From Cavenderia fasciculata (lineage: Eukaryota > Evosea > Eumycetozoa > Acytosteliales > Cavenderiaceae): a stretch of 64,000 bases of DNA. The stretch is taken from the NCBI RefSeq assembly GCF_000203815.1, contig NW_004457718.1, forward strand, positions 620,001-684,000, written 5' to 3'. The translations under genes and the position numbers were made by a program. Positions 1-12,678 of this stretch are shown one piece after another (positions within the stretch are counted from its first letter, which is position 1; each line of letters opens with the position of its first letter). Below the pieces are notes generated by a model, which was given only the letters and a program-made list of their open reading frames with translations, made no database searches and was not told where the DNA came from.

Positions 1-119
1 TACATGTCCCAGCTTATTTCCAATTCTACACTCCGGAAAACGTAAACAAACCAGACATTCATTTTATTCTTCCAGCTACTCAACAAGATCAATCTTCAAC
101 AGTAACCCCTCAAGAATAA
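1..119 (+). CDS. 3' end of an unidentified gene (partial)
   Basis: An open frame enters from the left edge (first whole codon at base 3) and ends at TAA 117-119. It gives about 38 C-terminal residues, starting HVPAYFQFYTPENV and ending STVTPQE. The frame looks coding: the codons are ordinary and the other two frames give poorer peptides. The piece is too short to assign a family. A long A-rich stretch follows, as is usual after dictyostelid genes. Confidence 0.5.
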   Translation, partial: HVPAYFQFYTPENVNKPDIHFILPATQQDQSSTVTPQE

Positions 120-1169
120 AGAATAAAGATTAAAACTCCTCCCCCTCCCATTAACAAAACAATTTAAGTAATAATAATAATAATAATAGAATAGAATAGA
201 ATAGAATAATAGAATTTAGAATAATAGGACTTAGGAAAAGTCTCTAGAATTAGAAAGAAAAAGAAAATAACAAAAAAAAGAAGAAAAAAAAGAAAACAAA
301 TTGGTAACATTTCTCAAAGGATATAATATCACAATCAATCAATACGCTCCATTTCCCCTTACCAACAACCAATGTAAACCCAAAACAACAACAATATTAC
401 TTGGCTCATTTACTCTTTCTTTTTGATAAATTATGAATCATAATTTCAAAAAAAAAGAGTAAAATATAATACAATATACAAACTCACTCCCAATGTCAAT
501 CAACAATAATAACAACAATAATAACAATAATAATAACAAATAATAACAATCATAGAGATAGGAAATAATAATTGACCATTTTTATTTATTATTCAATATG
601 TACAACTTAACCAAACCAAACCAAACCAAAACCCCCCTATAGTTATATTAATAAAATCCCAAAATCCCCAAACCTTTAAACAATAATTACTCAACAACAT
701 GTTGTAATCAATCAATTCGATTCAATCGATTCATCACATCTCAGTCTAATTTATTCACGGTTTTTAAATTGTGAGAAATGTGTCACCATTGTCCTCATTT
801 TACATTCATCACTAAACCCCCTTATAATTTAAAAAAAATAAAAGAAAGAGAGATAGAAAAATACAAAGAATAATCCAACAAGTAATATTTTTAAAAATAT
901 TAACAAACCAACAGCAGCAGATTGTCTGACATCATCACCGTCTCGAGAAAGAAGGAGGTCAAGGTAGCTAGAAAACGACCTCTTTTTTTAAATCTATTTT
1001 TTGTTCAAGAGTCAAAAAGTTGGTGTAACAATTGTATTACATAGATATAAGAGAAGAAAAGAGAAGAGATAAGATTATAGTTAGTTAGAGTATATCGCAG
1101 TAGGAGGAGAGACGAGAGTATAATAACATAACATATCCATCATTATCATCAGATCAAACAACAACAACA
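120..1169. other. Intergenic, AT-rich
   Basis: About 1 kb of A/T runs, AAT/ATA repeats and short CAA-type repeats. I see no convincing gene or RNA. The last 100 bases are purine-rich and probably hold the 5' leader of the membrane-protein gene that starts at 1170. Confidence 0.6.
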
Positions 1170-2277
1170 ATGTATTCAGGATTATACTATGCTTTGGGTA
1201 GCATCATGTGTACCATTGGTATACTAGCATTGATACTACTGGTGAGAGCAATGTTTTACCCAAAGTCATATGCGAAAAAGGTGTTTACAGCAACCATCGT
1301 ATTGGCAATGTTTTCAAGAGGTGTATACTTTCTCCTCAGTCCAATCATTATCAATGGTGAATTGGATTCATTTCCATTAAATGCGTTCCTCTTTTGGAGT
1401 ATGTTAAAACTATACACAGATTAAAGATAGACATCATGTATTAATTAATCACAATCAAATCAAATCAAACTTACTATTATCTGTTGTAGACCATATGATA
1501 GATTTATCATTCTTTTTAGCATACTTTATGTTGTTTGTATCATGGGCAGACTTTTATTATCAGGCATCAGTAGGAAGAGAATCAAACTTTTTCAAGAGTA
1601 GAGCAGCTGTTTGTCTGTTGACTCTGTTTATGTTTGGTTCCGTCGTAGCAATAGCAATATTCTTTTTTATATCAACAAGTGATGATGAGGTATGTTCAAC
1701 TAGGAATAGTAATATTTGATAGATAGTAGTTTATATATATATATATTAATCAATCAAATGATTGTTGTCTATACTACCTTTAGTGTAAAAGAGTTGATTT
1801 AGGAACTACATTTTTCATAGCATCACTTAATTTAATAACGGCGGCATTGTTTGGTATCTATGGTTTAAAGATTTACCATTTGATCGATGAATACAAGGTG
1901 GTTTTGAAACGAGTACATTCGTGGAAGATCAAAGCTATCACTTGGATTTGTTCATTGTGTTTCCTCGCTAGATCCTTTATGATGGTATTCAGTGTTGTTA
2001 ATTTATCTGTAAGTTGGAGGACATAATTTATATAGATATATAGTGGAATGATGATAAATGAATGATATTAATATTAATTATTGTTTATTTAATTTAATTT
2101 AATTTATAGGATAATCCAGATACAAAGGCATATAGTGTCGATTGGTATTGGGTACTTATTTATTTCATTTCATTGGAAATCATTCCAACCATTTCAATGT
2201 TGTATTTCCTTCGAAAAAAACCAACTGCCAATACCAAGGAAACTCATCATTATACACCTATCCAAAGTCAACCTTAA
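1170..2277 (+). CDS. Seven-helix membrane protein, TOM1/THH1/GPR137-like
   Basis: Four exons join in frame: 1170-1398, 1490-1689, 1784-2008 and 2110-2277, giving 273 residues. All introns have GT..AG ends (donors GTATGT, GTATGT, GTAAGT) and phases agree. The product is hydrophobic throughout, with about seven membrane segments and few charged loops. The last helices read LARSFMMVFSVVNLS and LIYFISLEIIPTISMLYFLRKKP. This resembles the end of the THH1/TOM1/TOM3 family (PF06454), to which animal GPR137 proteins are related; those sit in endolysosomal membranes. The tail is short and polar (TKETHHYTPIQSQP). The fold assignment comes from pattern recall only, and another multi-pass family is possible. 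Confidence 0.6.
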
Positions 2278-2328
2278 AGGTTCGGCGTTGCTTGAGAGAG
2301 TGTGTATATTTTCATTAGTAGTTATATC

Positions 2329-2360
<32 letters not shown>

Positions 2361-2452
2361 CCATTCTTTCATATATATGTAAATAGTTTAGTAAATAACC
2401 TTGCTTTTAGAGTTTAAAGGTTATTTTTCTTTCAATCATTAATAATTAATCA

Positions 2453-2485
<33 letters not shown>

Positions 2486-2686
2486 CGTATCAACCAATTA
2501 ACAATAACAATAACAATAAGAAACTAGCGAGTTTTTAACAAAAGAGACTATAGTATACCAATCCAATCTATCTATCTATCTATCTATCCCCCATCAGTCA
2601 TCCGTCATAACCAAACCAAACCAATCTTTCAAGTCAATAGATTATATATCATAATTTATCAAAAAGATTGGATCCACCTCCTCCTC
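2278..2686. other. Intergenic with trinucleotide repeats
   Basis: Contains an ACA/ACC trinucleotide run near 2330-2360, an AAT run near 2455-2485 and a CTAT tetranucleotide run near 2565-2590. It lies between the 3' ends of two convergent genes. No gene seen. Confidence 0.6.
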
Positions 2687-3142
2687 TTATATTATATTTC
2701 CACTTTTGACGTGAGATGTTTCGTGAAACTAATAATAATAATAATAATTAAAAAAAGGAAATATGTTTCCCTATTTTCTCCTATTACAACCAACCAAACA
2801 AACTAATTTATCATTTTAAATAAATTAATTTCAAATTGTATCCATCCAATGAATGTTTGTTTATCATCATTGATTCTCCTTATTTATATTTTATTATATA
2901 TATATTAAAGATTACATACCTTGAAATGAACAGCTCTTCTGCATCCTTGGGTATGAACCAAATAGAACAAAGGAAAGGCATTGTTTAAACAAATTCGAAT
3001 ACCGATGTCTTGCTTTTGTTTTATTTGGTCATAGGCTTTTTCTGTTGGATCGTCCTCCTATTCTTTGCTTTTCGGTGTAACCAAGATTTAGACGACCATA
3101 ATGGTCCCAAGAACTCACCCAAATACTAAAAATTGTCTTCAT
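2687..3142 (-). CDS. Proposed small three-exon gene, 67 aa, unknown
   Basis: Exons on the minus strand: 3142-3119 (MKTIFSIW), 3057-2920 (46 codons) and 2728-2687 (FHETSHVKSGNII then stop). Both introns have GT..AG ends (donors GTGAGTTC and GTATGTAA; acceptors ..GAATAG and ..TTATTAG). All phases are 0, so the frame runs unbroken across both joins. The middle exon has mixed, high-complexity codons in an otherwise A/T-run gap, including CLNNAFPLFYLVHTQGCRR. I do not recognise the family. Its length would suit a small mitochondrial or ribosome-associated protein, but nothing in the sequence shows this. The alternative is a decayed exon or a structured RNA. Confidence 0.42.
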
Positions 3143-3683
3143 ATGAGTTGAAATTGATCGTTAATAATAATAATAATAATAATAATATGTTATACTTTTA
3201 CTAGTTATGATTTTCCTTTCTTTGCATCCATACTCTTGAGTGCTGCTAGCAACCCAAAAATAAAATAAAAAAATAAAAAATATTTTTTTTCGTCTTGCTC
3301 GTTTTGGAGCATTCCATCATTCATTGTCAAAGTCTTCGTTTTCTTCGTTTTTTTCTATTGTTATTGTTATTATTGATGATTGATTATTACTACCCACCTA
3401 CTTTTTATTCATTCATAACTACTACTTATATATATAGAATATATTATAGATAGTTAAAAAGTAATCTTCAATCTCTTTGTTGTTCTATTCTAATCAAAAG
3501 AACAATCAATCAATCAATCAATCAACAAAAAAAACAAGATATCTTTATATCTAATCACCAATCACCAATCACCAATCATCTTTTAAAACTATTACCTTCA
3601 ATACATTCAGTAGTAGTAGTACATTTACATTTACATACATTTACATACATTTACATTTACATATATTTACATAACATAATAAA
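3143..3683. other. Upstream region of the RNA polymerase I gene
   Basis: AT-rich. Holds an AAT run near 3165-3185, (CAAT)n near 3505-3525 and a repeated CATTTA motif (about 3620-3670) just before the start codon, probably the 5' leader. No gene seen. Confidence 0.55.
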
Positions 3684-6600
3684 ATGAATAGAGCAGTTAC
3701 AACAGTTGTTAGCAATGAGGTATCTGGTGCAACCTTTTCATTCTATACCTCTGAGCAAATCAGAAAGATCTCTGTCAAACAAATCACAGAGCCAGATGCA
3801 TTTGACATTATTGGTAATTGTGTCTCTGGAGGTCTATATGATGCCGCTCTCGGTCCATTCGAACCACCTGATCTGTATGTAAACAAACATATATCAAATA
3901 TATATATATATAAATAGATACTAATCTAACCTACTACTACTACTACTACTATATATATTTAGTTGCGTAACATGTGGAGATCATTATTTAAGATGTCCAG
4001 GTCATTTTGGTCACATCGAACTTAGTTTACCAGTTTACAACCCTGTATTATTCCCAACAATGATCAAGATCTTCCAAAATACTTGTCTTGAATGTCATAC
4101 CTTTAAACATGGAAAGATAGTCGTATGTATAGTTAGATATTTAATTGGTTGGTCACAGAGTTGGGTCTAATATATTGTATTGTTTCATTTTAGATTAATG
4201 AATTTATAGAAGAACTTAAAGTATTATATACAGGAGATGTTGTAAAGGCAAGAGATTTGAGAGAGAGACATTTGACTAGAAGAGCTGCCGGTCAAAAGAA
4301 GATTGACGGTTTGGAAGATTTACGTGCTGACGACAGTGACGACGACGATAACAACAACAACCACCGTGCTCCAATGGATGTTGATAAGAGTGGTGATGAC
4401 AGCGAATACAAAAACTATCGTGTCGACGAAGAGATCGAAGGTCCAATTGTGAATCGTGAAAAGTCACAACACTTTGAATCGATGCGTCGTGATATATTGA
4501 GAGAGTTTGTCAAGATTGCATCGTCGGCCACTTGTAGATGTGCCAACTGCGGTGCATTCTCACCAGCCATCCGTAACGGTGAGCCTAGCAAGTCCAAGAT
4601 GTTTATCATGCCGTTGGGCAAGGAACAGTTCAAGTCAAACAAGACCAACAAGAAGAAAACCAACTTCTCGTCGGTCTCGGAGGAGAGCATCCACGGCACA
4701 TGGTACTCACCATGGGAATTGCAACGTCAACTCAAGAAATTGTTCAAAAAGGAAAAGGAGGTGTTGGATCTGTTGTTTGGCGAGGTGCGTCCCACCGGCG
4801 CCGTCGACCCGGTCACCAAGAAACGTGTGTTTGGCCGTGAGTCGTCGATCGACTCGTTCTTTTTGACTGCGTTCCCCGTGTTGCCGTCGAGAGCACGTCC
4901 ACCCAACTTTATGAACAACCGTCGGTCCGAGTCGACCATGAACAACCATTACCGCGGCATCGTCACGCATAACCGCATGATCACGAAGCTGCTCGACGCC
5001 AAGGAGGACGAGAGCGCCAAATCGATGGTGACCAACGTCTGCGAGCTGCAGATGCACATCAACAACATGTACGACAACAGCAAGGCACAAAAGACAAGCC
5101 GTTCGGTGCTGGCCGCCGGTGTCAAGCAGATCCTCGAGAAAAAGGAGGGTCTGTTCCGTAAGCATATGATGGGCAAGCGTGTCAACTATGCCGCGCGTAC
5201 GGTTATTTCGCCCGATATCTCGCTCGAGACCAACGAGATGGGTGTGCCCCAGTACTTTGCCCGCACGCTCACCTTCCCGCAACCCGTCACCCACTTTAAC
5301 TACCAGCAGATGGCACAGGCCGTCATCAACGGGCCCGACAACTACCCAGGCGCCAACTACATCGAAGACGAGGACGGCTTCTACATCAACCTCGCCAAAG
5401 AGACCCACGAGAACCGTGTTGCACTCTCCAAGACGTTGCTGACCATCAAGCCAACCAGCCCACACGGCACCACGAAAAAGGTGTACCGTCATCTGTTGAC
5501 GGGCGACTTTGTGCTCGCCAATCGTCAGCCAACCCTCCACAAGCCAGGTATCATGGGTCATCGTGTCAAGGTACTCGGCAAGCAAGAAAAGACATTACGT
5601 ATGCATTATTGCAACTGTTCGACATACAATGCCGATTTTGACGGTGATGAGATGAACATTCATTTCCCACAAAGTTTCCATGCCGCCGCTGAAATCCGTG
5701 AGATTGCCGCCAACAACTTCCAATATCTCGGACCTAGAGCCGGTGTCCCCTTGCGTGGTCTCATCCAAGATCATATCTTGACGGGTGTCCTGTTGACCAA
5801 GCGAGACACACTCTTTACCCGCGCTCAATTCCAAGCTATCCTCTATGCGTCGTTGTGGGGTATTAACCGCGACCACCCAATCGTCACCCCGCAGCCAGCC
5901 ATCCTCAAGCCCGTCCCCCAATGGACCGGCAAGCAGCTCATCTCGGCCGCACTCAACCATCTCACCATCGGCCGTGTTCCACTCACCCTCGAGTCACCCT
6001 CCAAGATTCCCACCAAGTTGTGGGGCAAGCATGGTTTGGATGTCACCCGTGACAGTCACGTCATCATCCGTCAAAATGAAATGGTCGCAGGTATCCTTGA
6101 CAAGGGACAGTTTGGTGCCTCTGGCAACGGTCTCGTACACACTTGCTACGAAATGTATGACCCCAACACTGCTGGCTCTCTCTTGACATTGCTCGGACGT
6201 ATGTTTACCTTTTACTTGTCGACTCGCGGGTTCACCTGTAGTGTCGAGGATCTCCTCATCAACGCCAAGGAGGAAGACTACCGTCGTAACGAGCTCGCCA
6301 AGGCCAACGAAGAGGGTCTCGACGTTGCTGCCAAGTTTGTCGGTCAACGCAAATACGATAAGCTCGAGACGGCCCGTTTGATGAACGTCAACCTTCGTGA
6401 AGAGCGTGAGGTTGGTCGTTTGGACGGTATGCTCAAAAAGGCATTGAACCAGTACACATCCAAGATCATTGATACCCTCATCCCAGGCGGTCAACGTAAG
6501 CCATTCCCCGAAAACAACTTCTCGCTCATGACAGTGTCTGGAGCTAAGGGTTCCGTCGTCAACTTTTCGCAAGTCTCTTGTTTGCTCGGTCAGCAAGAGT

Positions 6601-8831
6601 TGGAGGGCAAGCGTGTGCCTCGTATGGTGTCTGGAAAGACGCTCCCCGCATTCGAGCCATTCGATCCCAGTGCCCGTGCCGGTGGTTTCATTATGGACCG
6701 TTTCTTAACGGGTGTCCGTCCCCAAGACTACTTTTTCCATTGTATGGCCGGTCGTGAAGGTCTCATTGATACGGCTGTCAAGACTGCCCGTTCTGGGTAC
6801 TTGCAACGTTGTATCATCAAGCATTTGGAAGGTATCACTGTGCAGTACGATAATACTGTGCGCGATGCCGACGGATCGGTCATCCAGTTCAACTATGGTG
6901 AGGATTCACTCGAGATTACCAAGCGTCAATACCTCACCAACTTTACAGTGGCCGCTGAAAACTACGAGCTTCTCAAGAGCCAATTTGCATATGATGAGCT
7001 CGTTCCAGCCATGCGCAACGTCAAGGTCTCGGAATACAACGACAAGTTGCACACACAACTCGCCGAAAAGAAGGCTGGCACGTTGGGCAAGACCGCTCAG
7101 TTGCTCGACCCCGTCATGGCCAAGTTCAACCCCGCCGCCGACCTTGGATGCGTGTCTGAGGCATTCATGACCGACCTCAACAAGTATATCGATGCCAATC
7201 CACAAGGATTGATCCAGACGGCCAAGAACAAAAAGGGTAAGATCCCCGAAAAGGATTTCCGTAACCTCATGTTCCTCTACTACAACCGTAGCATGGTGTC
7301 GCCGGGTGAGAGTGTCGGTTTGTTGTGCGCACAATCTATTGGAGAGCCATCGACACAGATGACACTCAACACATTCCATTTGGCCGGTCGTGGTGAAGCC
7401 AACGTCACTTTGGGTATCCCACGTCTTCGTGAGATTATCATGACTGCCTCGCAAAACCCCAGCACCCCGTTGATGGAGTTACAAATATCCGACCCAACCG
7501 ACAAGGCCGCCACCGAAGCCATGGCCAAGAAACTCGAATGGCTCAAGATGAACGATATTATCGAGGGTGTCTCGGTCGTCGAATACTACACTGACCGCGA
7601 GCGTCACTACGATATCAAGATCACATTTGTCGCCAACCTCGAAGAGATCATGCAGACCAAGTCCATCAGCAAAGACTATATGTTCAAGACACTCGAACGT
7701 TTCATCAAGGAGGTCAAGTCACGTGCCGCACGTTCTGGCAAAAAGACCAACGCCGGCGCCGATATTGGACGTGGCAAGAAATCTAAAAATTCAGATGACC
7801 GTGACGACGAGATTGACATGGGTGACGACGACTCTGCCGACAAGGCTGATGACTCCTCTGCCGCTGACAAGAACGACGATGCTGCCGACGACCAATCCTC
7901 CTCCTCCAACGGAAAGAAGAAATCATCCAAGAAACCAGTCTCAACCGTCACCATGGATACTGACAGTGTTGACTCTAAAAAGAAAAATAACAAAACTCAA
8001 AAGGTTAGCTATGATGATGATGATGAAAATAACAACAAAAATGACGAAGATGATGAAGATGAAGAAGATGAACAAGAAGAAAAGAAAAAAGATGAAGAAT
8101 CTGAAGAATCTCAAAATGAAGAATCTGAACAAGAAGATGATGAATCAGAAGAAGAGGAATCAGAGGAATCAGATAAATCATCCAACAAGAAATCATCAAC
8201 ATCAGTCAAATCAAATCTAAGCAAATTTAATCCAAAGAAAGAATTTTCATTTATCGTTGGCGTCAAATCAGATAGTAAAAAGGTATTAATGTTAAACATT
8301 ATCGAAGATGTTGCATTCAAGTTTATCATTAAGAGTTGCAAGGGTATCTCTAGATGTTTCATCAATGAAAAGACTGTTGGTGGCAAGACCGAGTATTCCA
8401 TCCAAACTGAAGGTATCAACTTGATCGAGCTGTTTGAGATGCAAGACCACCTCCAACTCAACCGTATGTACACCAATGACATTGGATCGATCCTCAATCG
8501 TTATGGTGTCGAAGCCTGCAAGAGTGCCATTGTCTCTGAAATCTCCAACGTCTTTGGTGCCTATGGTATCACTGTCGACAAGCGTCATCTCACCCTCCTC
8601 GCCGACTATATGACCTATGACGGTGGGTTCCGTCCACTCAATCGTATCGGTCTCGAAAATAACACTTCACCACTCCAAAAAATGTCCTTTGAAACTACGT
8701 GTGCCTTCCTTTCCAAGGCTGCCCTCGTCTCTGACTCTGATTTCTGTGAATCTCCTTCATCTCGTATTGTTTTGGGTCAAGTTGTACGTGGTGGCACCGG
8801 TGCTTTTGAAATCGTTGCTCCATTAAATTAA
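3684..8831 (+). CDS. polr1a: RNA polymerase I largest subunit (RPA190/RPA1)
   Basis: Exons 3684-3874, 3963-4122 and 4194-8831 give 1662 residues, a normal length for the family. It is the catalytic subunit that makes rRNA in the nucleolus. The N-terminal zinc motif CVTCG..RCPGH spans about residues 65-78. A second cysteine pair, CRCANC, lies in the insert after residue 220. The metal-binding NADFDGDEM motif is at about 596-604, so Asp598, 600 and 602 should hold the catalytic magnesium. The trigger-loop region (GEPSTQMTLNTFHLAGRG) is intact. An acidic, Lys-rich, low-complexity stretch at about 1313-1458 sits before the last conserved block, as in yeast A190. Exon 3 uses GC-rich, strongly biased codons except in the acidic stretch, which fits high expression. 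Assignment to Pol I rather than II or III rests on the absence of a heptad tail, this acidic loop, and overall sequence. Confidence 0.96.
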
Positions 8832-9424
8832 AATAAATAAAAGAAAAGAAAAGAAAATTAAAATAATAAATTAAAAAATAATATTTCTGATCTATTGGAG
8901 TTGTGTAGATAGGTATTCACACTATAGAACAATGCAACAAACGAGAAAACACAAAATGGTAAGAACTATCATTCTACTGACAGATTCTGTTTCTTTAATA
9001 GATCGACAAATTAAAACTATGAATACATATACAACTTTGTACTATGTGCCTGTCCTCGTCAAGTAGTTTCTAGACAAAGAATATGTATTCTCATTAGTAG
9101 ATCGACTGGTTTAAACTTTCGTTATCGATTTTGGAGTGGAAATCAAGCACACCACCTTCTGCATGTATGGGATAAGTATACAATAATATCATCAAACAAT
9201 ATTCTACTTGGGTAGAAGTAGTCATAGATAGATACATCAACAAATATACCATCCCAAATCCAATAAACCAAAAGTTGCAACTTCAATTTTTTAAATGATT
9301 CAAAATTTTGGCGCCTGTGCTTATTTTGGAGGTTGTTTTAATTCTGATCGATTCGTTTTATAATTATTAATATTATTATTGCATTTAAAAGATAATAGAA
9401 GAGATTTCTAGAAAAGAATATTGA
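8832..9424. other. Intergenic with a high-complexity patch
   Basis: Follows the polymerase gene, with AATAAA-rich sequence right after its stop. From about 8930 to 9200 the composition becomes mixed rather than A/T-run. Small open frames lie on both strands: 44 codons at 8932-9066 (+, MQQTRKHKMVRTII...) and 32 codons at 9192-9094 (-, MILLYTYPIHAEGG...). Neither is recognisable, and they may be gene remnants or chance. The rest is AT-rich. Confidence 0.4.
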
Positions 9425-11375
9425 ATGGATGTAGAATCAACAACAACAACAACTACTACTACTACAACTATGAGTAGTCGTTATAATGCACGTAGTATGA
9501 TAAAGTTTGATTCATTCACTCATGAACATCCTTTCATCAAGAATGCTGAATGTTCTGATACTTGTAATGGACTATTACTCTTTTCACTTCAAAAGGCATT
9601 ATGGATATTCGTATGTGTTGCGCAAATATGAAAGGAAAGAGAAAGAGAGAGATATGTAGATGATTATTATGTGTACTGACTCATTGATTAATGTGTTTGA
9701 TTTAGAATTGTATGAATCAAAAGTTATACAATGCAAATATGCCAATTGAAAAGACAGTATATAATTATAACCTTGAAAAGGGAGAGTATCCATTTAAAGT
9801 TGAAAAGGATGAACAGTTTGTTGATGCTTCATTCTCACCTGTATTTGAAAATGGGTCATTGTTGGTGGCAGCTTGTACAAACGATCACGGAGCATTTGTG
9901 TATGCTCCTCCTAAACTATCGAGTGACCCTTATTCACCCGAATGGACATCAATCTGTAATCTATCCGATATGCTCTATCTACACTACCAAGATGAAAAGA
10001 AAAAAAGACCAAACAAAGGTGTTGATCCTTTACTCATTTATCGTGATTATGATTGGGATCTGTAAGTTTAAACCATGAACACTTGTCATATGATCATTGT
10101 ACTTATATTTATCTATCTATCTCTTTAAGCAACTTTCATCTTAAAAAGATTGCAAAGATGGAACCATTGACAGAAGATCAAATGGATGAAGCACGTTCAG
10201 AATGGGATTTGATAGACTTTACATCGGTGGCATGGTCACCACTAGCAAGAGATGAAAAGACAGGTAAACAATACTGTCTGTTGGCATTGGGAACTAAACT
10301 CAAGTTGGCTGTATTCCGTATCGATTATGAAGATGGATTTGTGTTTAGTGTATTTGGTACATACGATTTGAATGGAATGGTCAAGTCACCACAAACAACT
10401 AGAATCAATCGTGCTTGTTGGCTTCCCTCTAATCCTCCCGTCCTCACAACTGCCCACAGTGACGGTGGTGTTTACAACTGGTCGTTTGAAGATAAAAAGA
10501 TAAAGATGATTAAGAAATTGGTTGATCGTGACGAATCAATGTGCAGTCTATTGCGATGGTCCAATGTTGAAGATGACCAACCCGTCCTCGTGATTGGAAA
10601 GTTTTTCGGGTTCTACCTATATCATTTAGACTTGGATGTAATGTCACCCATGATAAATGATCAGCGTATTTCATCTACCATCCGTTCAGTCTCTTTCCAC
10701 AAAAACAATAGTTGTTTTATGATTACGTGTCTTGATGGCACCATACTCAACTATTCCATCACTCCCCAGTTTTGGAAATCACTCAACCCAACCAAAGATA
10801 TCGTCGTTGAAAAGGTTACACTCCCCGAACCATCCAACAAAATTCGTACCACCTTTCACTTTGCAATTCCTTTTAAATTATTCTTATTTATTGGTGAATG
10901 GTAAGAAATATAAAAATATATTAATAATAATAATAATAATAATTGATATTAATATTTCTTTGTTTACTTTAGTATCCCACCAGCAGCAGGAATGTATAAA
11001 ACTAAAATAGAATTGGCAAGCATGACTATATATAAATTAGATGATTTCAATTTATATAAAGATAATTTTATTAAAAGTATGTTGATGTTTTCTAAAAATA
11101 TAATATTGTTGAATTATTTATTAATCTCTTTTTTTGTAGTTTATAGAGATTTAAAGGATTTAAGACATATAAATACAAATTGGGAATTTTTATTATATCA
11201 AAAGAATTTGACAAGTGAACAATTCCGAACCATTCTAGGGATGGTAAGTGAAGAGTTGAGAAAGCTTGGTGATTTGTCGATTGAACGTGTCAATACACTT
11301 AGATTGTTGGTTGCAACATTCAACAACCATAAGAAACTTCTTCCAAAACCCAAAACTAAAACAATCACCAATCAC

Positions 11376-11416
<41 letters not shown>

Positions 11417-12099
11417 TGAAGATAACAATAATAACAACATAAACAAAGAATTTGACAATGAAATCAAAACTACTCTATTTAATATTCAAACCCTATACAT
11501 TACAAATATCCTTAGAAATGTATTAGATAATTATAAAGATTTTGGTATGTAGTACTCATTATCAAATTATGATATTAAACTATTATTATTAATCAATCCT
11601 TTTTTTTTCTCCTTTCCTTTTCTTTTCTTTAGAATTTAAAGATTATCAAAAAACATCATTATTATTAATGTGTGATTGGATTATAACAACAACAAACAAT
11701 CAAGATGAAAGTAAAATTAAAACGGCACATATGGTATATAAATTACTCAAAGAACCAATTCCAAAAGATCCAAATGATCTACCATCACGTGAACATTGTT
11801 TCCTTTGTCAAGAACAAGTACCCAATTATATCAATATGATGATAGGTGAGATCAAAACATGTCCAAATGGATGTCCACTCGAACGATGTATTCGTACCAA
11901 ACAAATCATCGATTCAAGTAGACTATTTCTTTGTCACACTTGTGACATTCGTTGCACAATCTTTGAACAAGACGCCATCTACTATAATCATGACCGATCA
12001 AAATTTCAATCCTATCCATTCATCTATGATACTCTACCATCTTCATCTTGTATATTTTGTTATGGTCCACTTGAAAGAAATGCTCCTTTTAATTATTAA
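9425..12099 (+). CDS. TFIIIC subunit, GTF3C4/TFIIIC90-like
   Basis: Six exons: 9425-9610, 9706-10061, 10130-10900, 10973-11076, 11140-11544 and 11633-12099. They join in frame to 762 residues. The N-terminal half looks like a WD40-type propeller (blades such as VAWSPLARDEKTG, ACWLPSNPPVLTTAHSDGGVYNW, SVSFHKNNSCFMITCLDGTI). This matches the TFIIIC delta N-terminal domain. A long Asn tract interrupts the helical middle. The end carries CFLCQEQ...CPNGCPLERC...CHTCDIRC...CIFCYG, the pattern of the zf-TFIIIC zinc finger (PF12660). The protein would act in promoter recognition for RNA polymerase III at tRNA and 5S genes. The Cys-rich end makes this the best reading, but overall similarity cannot be measured here. 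Confidence 0.72.
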
Positions 12100-12390
12100 T
12101 AAATAATAAAGACACAAAAGTATAATATTATCATTTTAAAAAGAAAACTTTACAAATTGATCGGATTTATTATTGTTGATGATTGATTGATTACTCGATT
12201 AATTCATTATCTTATATGTATTTATATATATTTATAAATATAATTAAATTAATCGGTTTGTTGGTTGGACGTCATTCATTGATCAAAGATGACTTGGTGT
12301 TGTTTTGGGGGGGGTTTTGTATCTATGTGTGTAACAGTTGTTATTATTATTGTTTATAGTAACATTATATGATTGTGTTGATTAATAGTT

Positions 12391-12678
12391 TTAGTTCTTC
12401 TTGCCCTTTCCTCCCTTGGTGGTGGTGATTGGTGTTGGTACGTTGCCTGAACGGTTAGAGGCAGCTGATGATCTGTGTGGTTGGGCAGTTGGTGCCAACT
12501 TGGTGACGAATGGGATATCAAGCTTTTGTGGAGAGTTGTTGTATGCCAAGTACAAAGCAATCAATGCAACCAAGATGGTGATTGGGTGGAACAAAAGAGT
12601 AATCACCCACCATACCAAACAAATTGGTGTCTTGATCAAATAATAGAGAATGTTACCAATGAATGAAAAGAAACCCAT
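12391..12678 (-). CDS. Small membrane protein, 95 aa, unknown
   Basis: A single exon with start ATG at 12678. Residues 1-50 contain one long or two short hydrophobic segments (FFSFIGNILYYLIKTPICLVWW, then ITLLFHPITILVALIALYLAY). A basic, Ser/Thr-rich tail follows and ends GGKGKKN. Dictyostelids have many such short proteins, probably of the endoplasmic reticulum or mitochondria. I do not recognise the family. The codons are GC-richer than the flanks, which supports real expression. The flanking gaps (12100-12390 and 12679-13371) show nothing definite. Confidence 0.65.
   Translation of the reverse strand: MGFFSFIGNILYYLIKTPICLVWWVITLLFHPITILVALIALYLAYNNSPQKLDIPFVTKLAPTAQPHRSSAASNRSGNVPTPITTTKGGKGKKN

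Noticed and set aside
2980-3005. A B-box-like TTCGAAT suggesting a tRNA
   Set aside because: No A box, acceptor stem or cloverleaf fits around it; it lies inside the proposed small exon.
4707-5585. A 292-codon minus-strand frame inside the Pol I gene
   Set aside because: It is the antisense shadow of GC-rich biased codons; the + strand frame contains all polymerase motifs.
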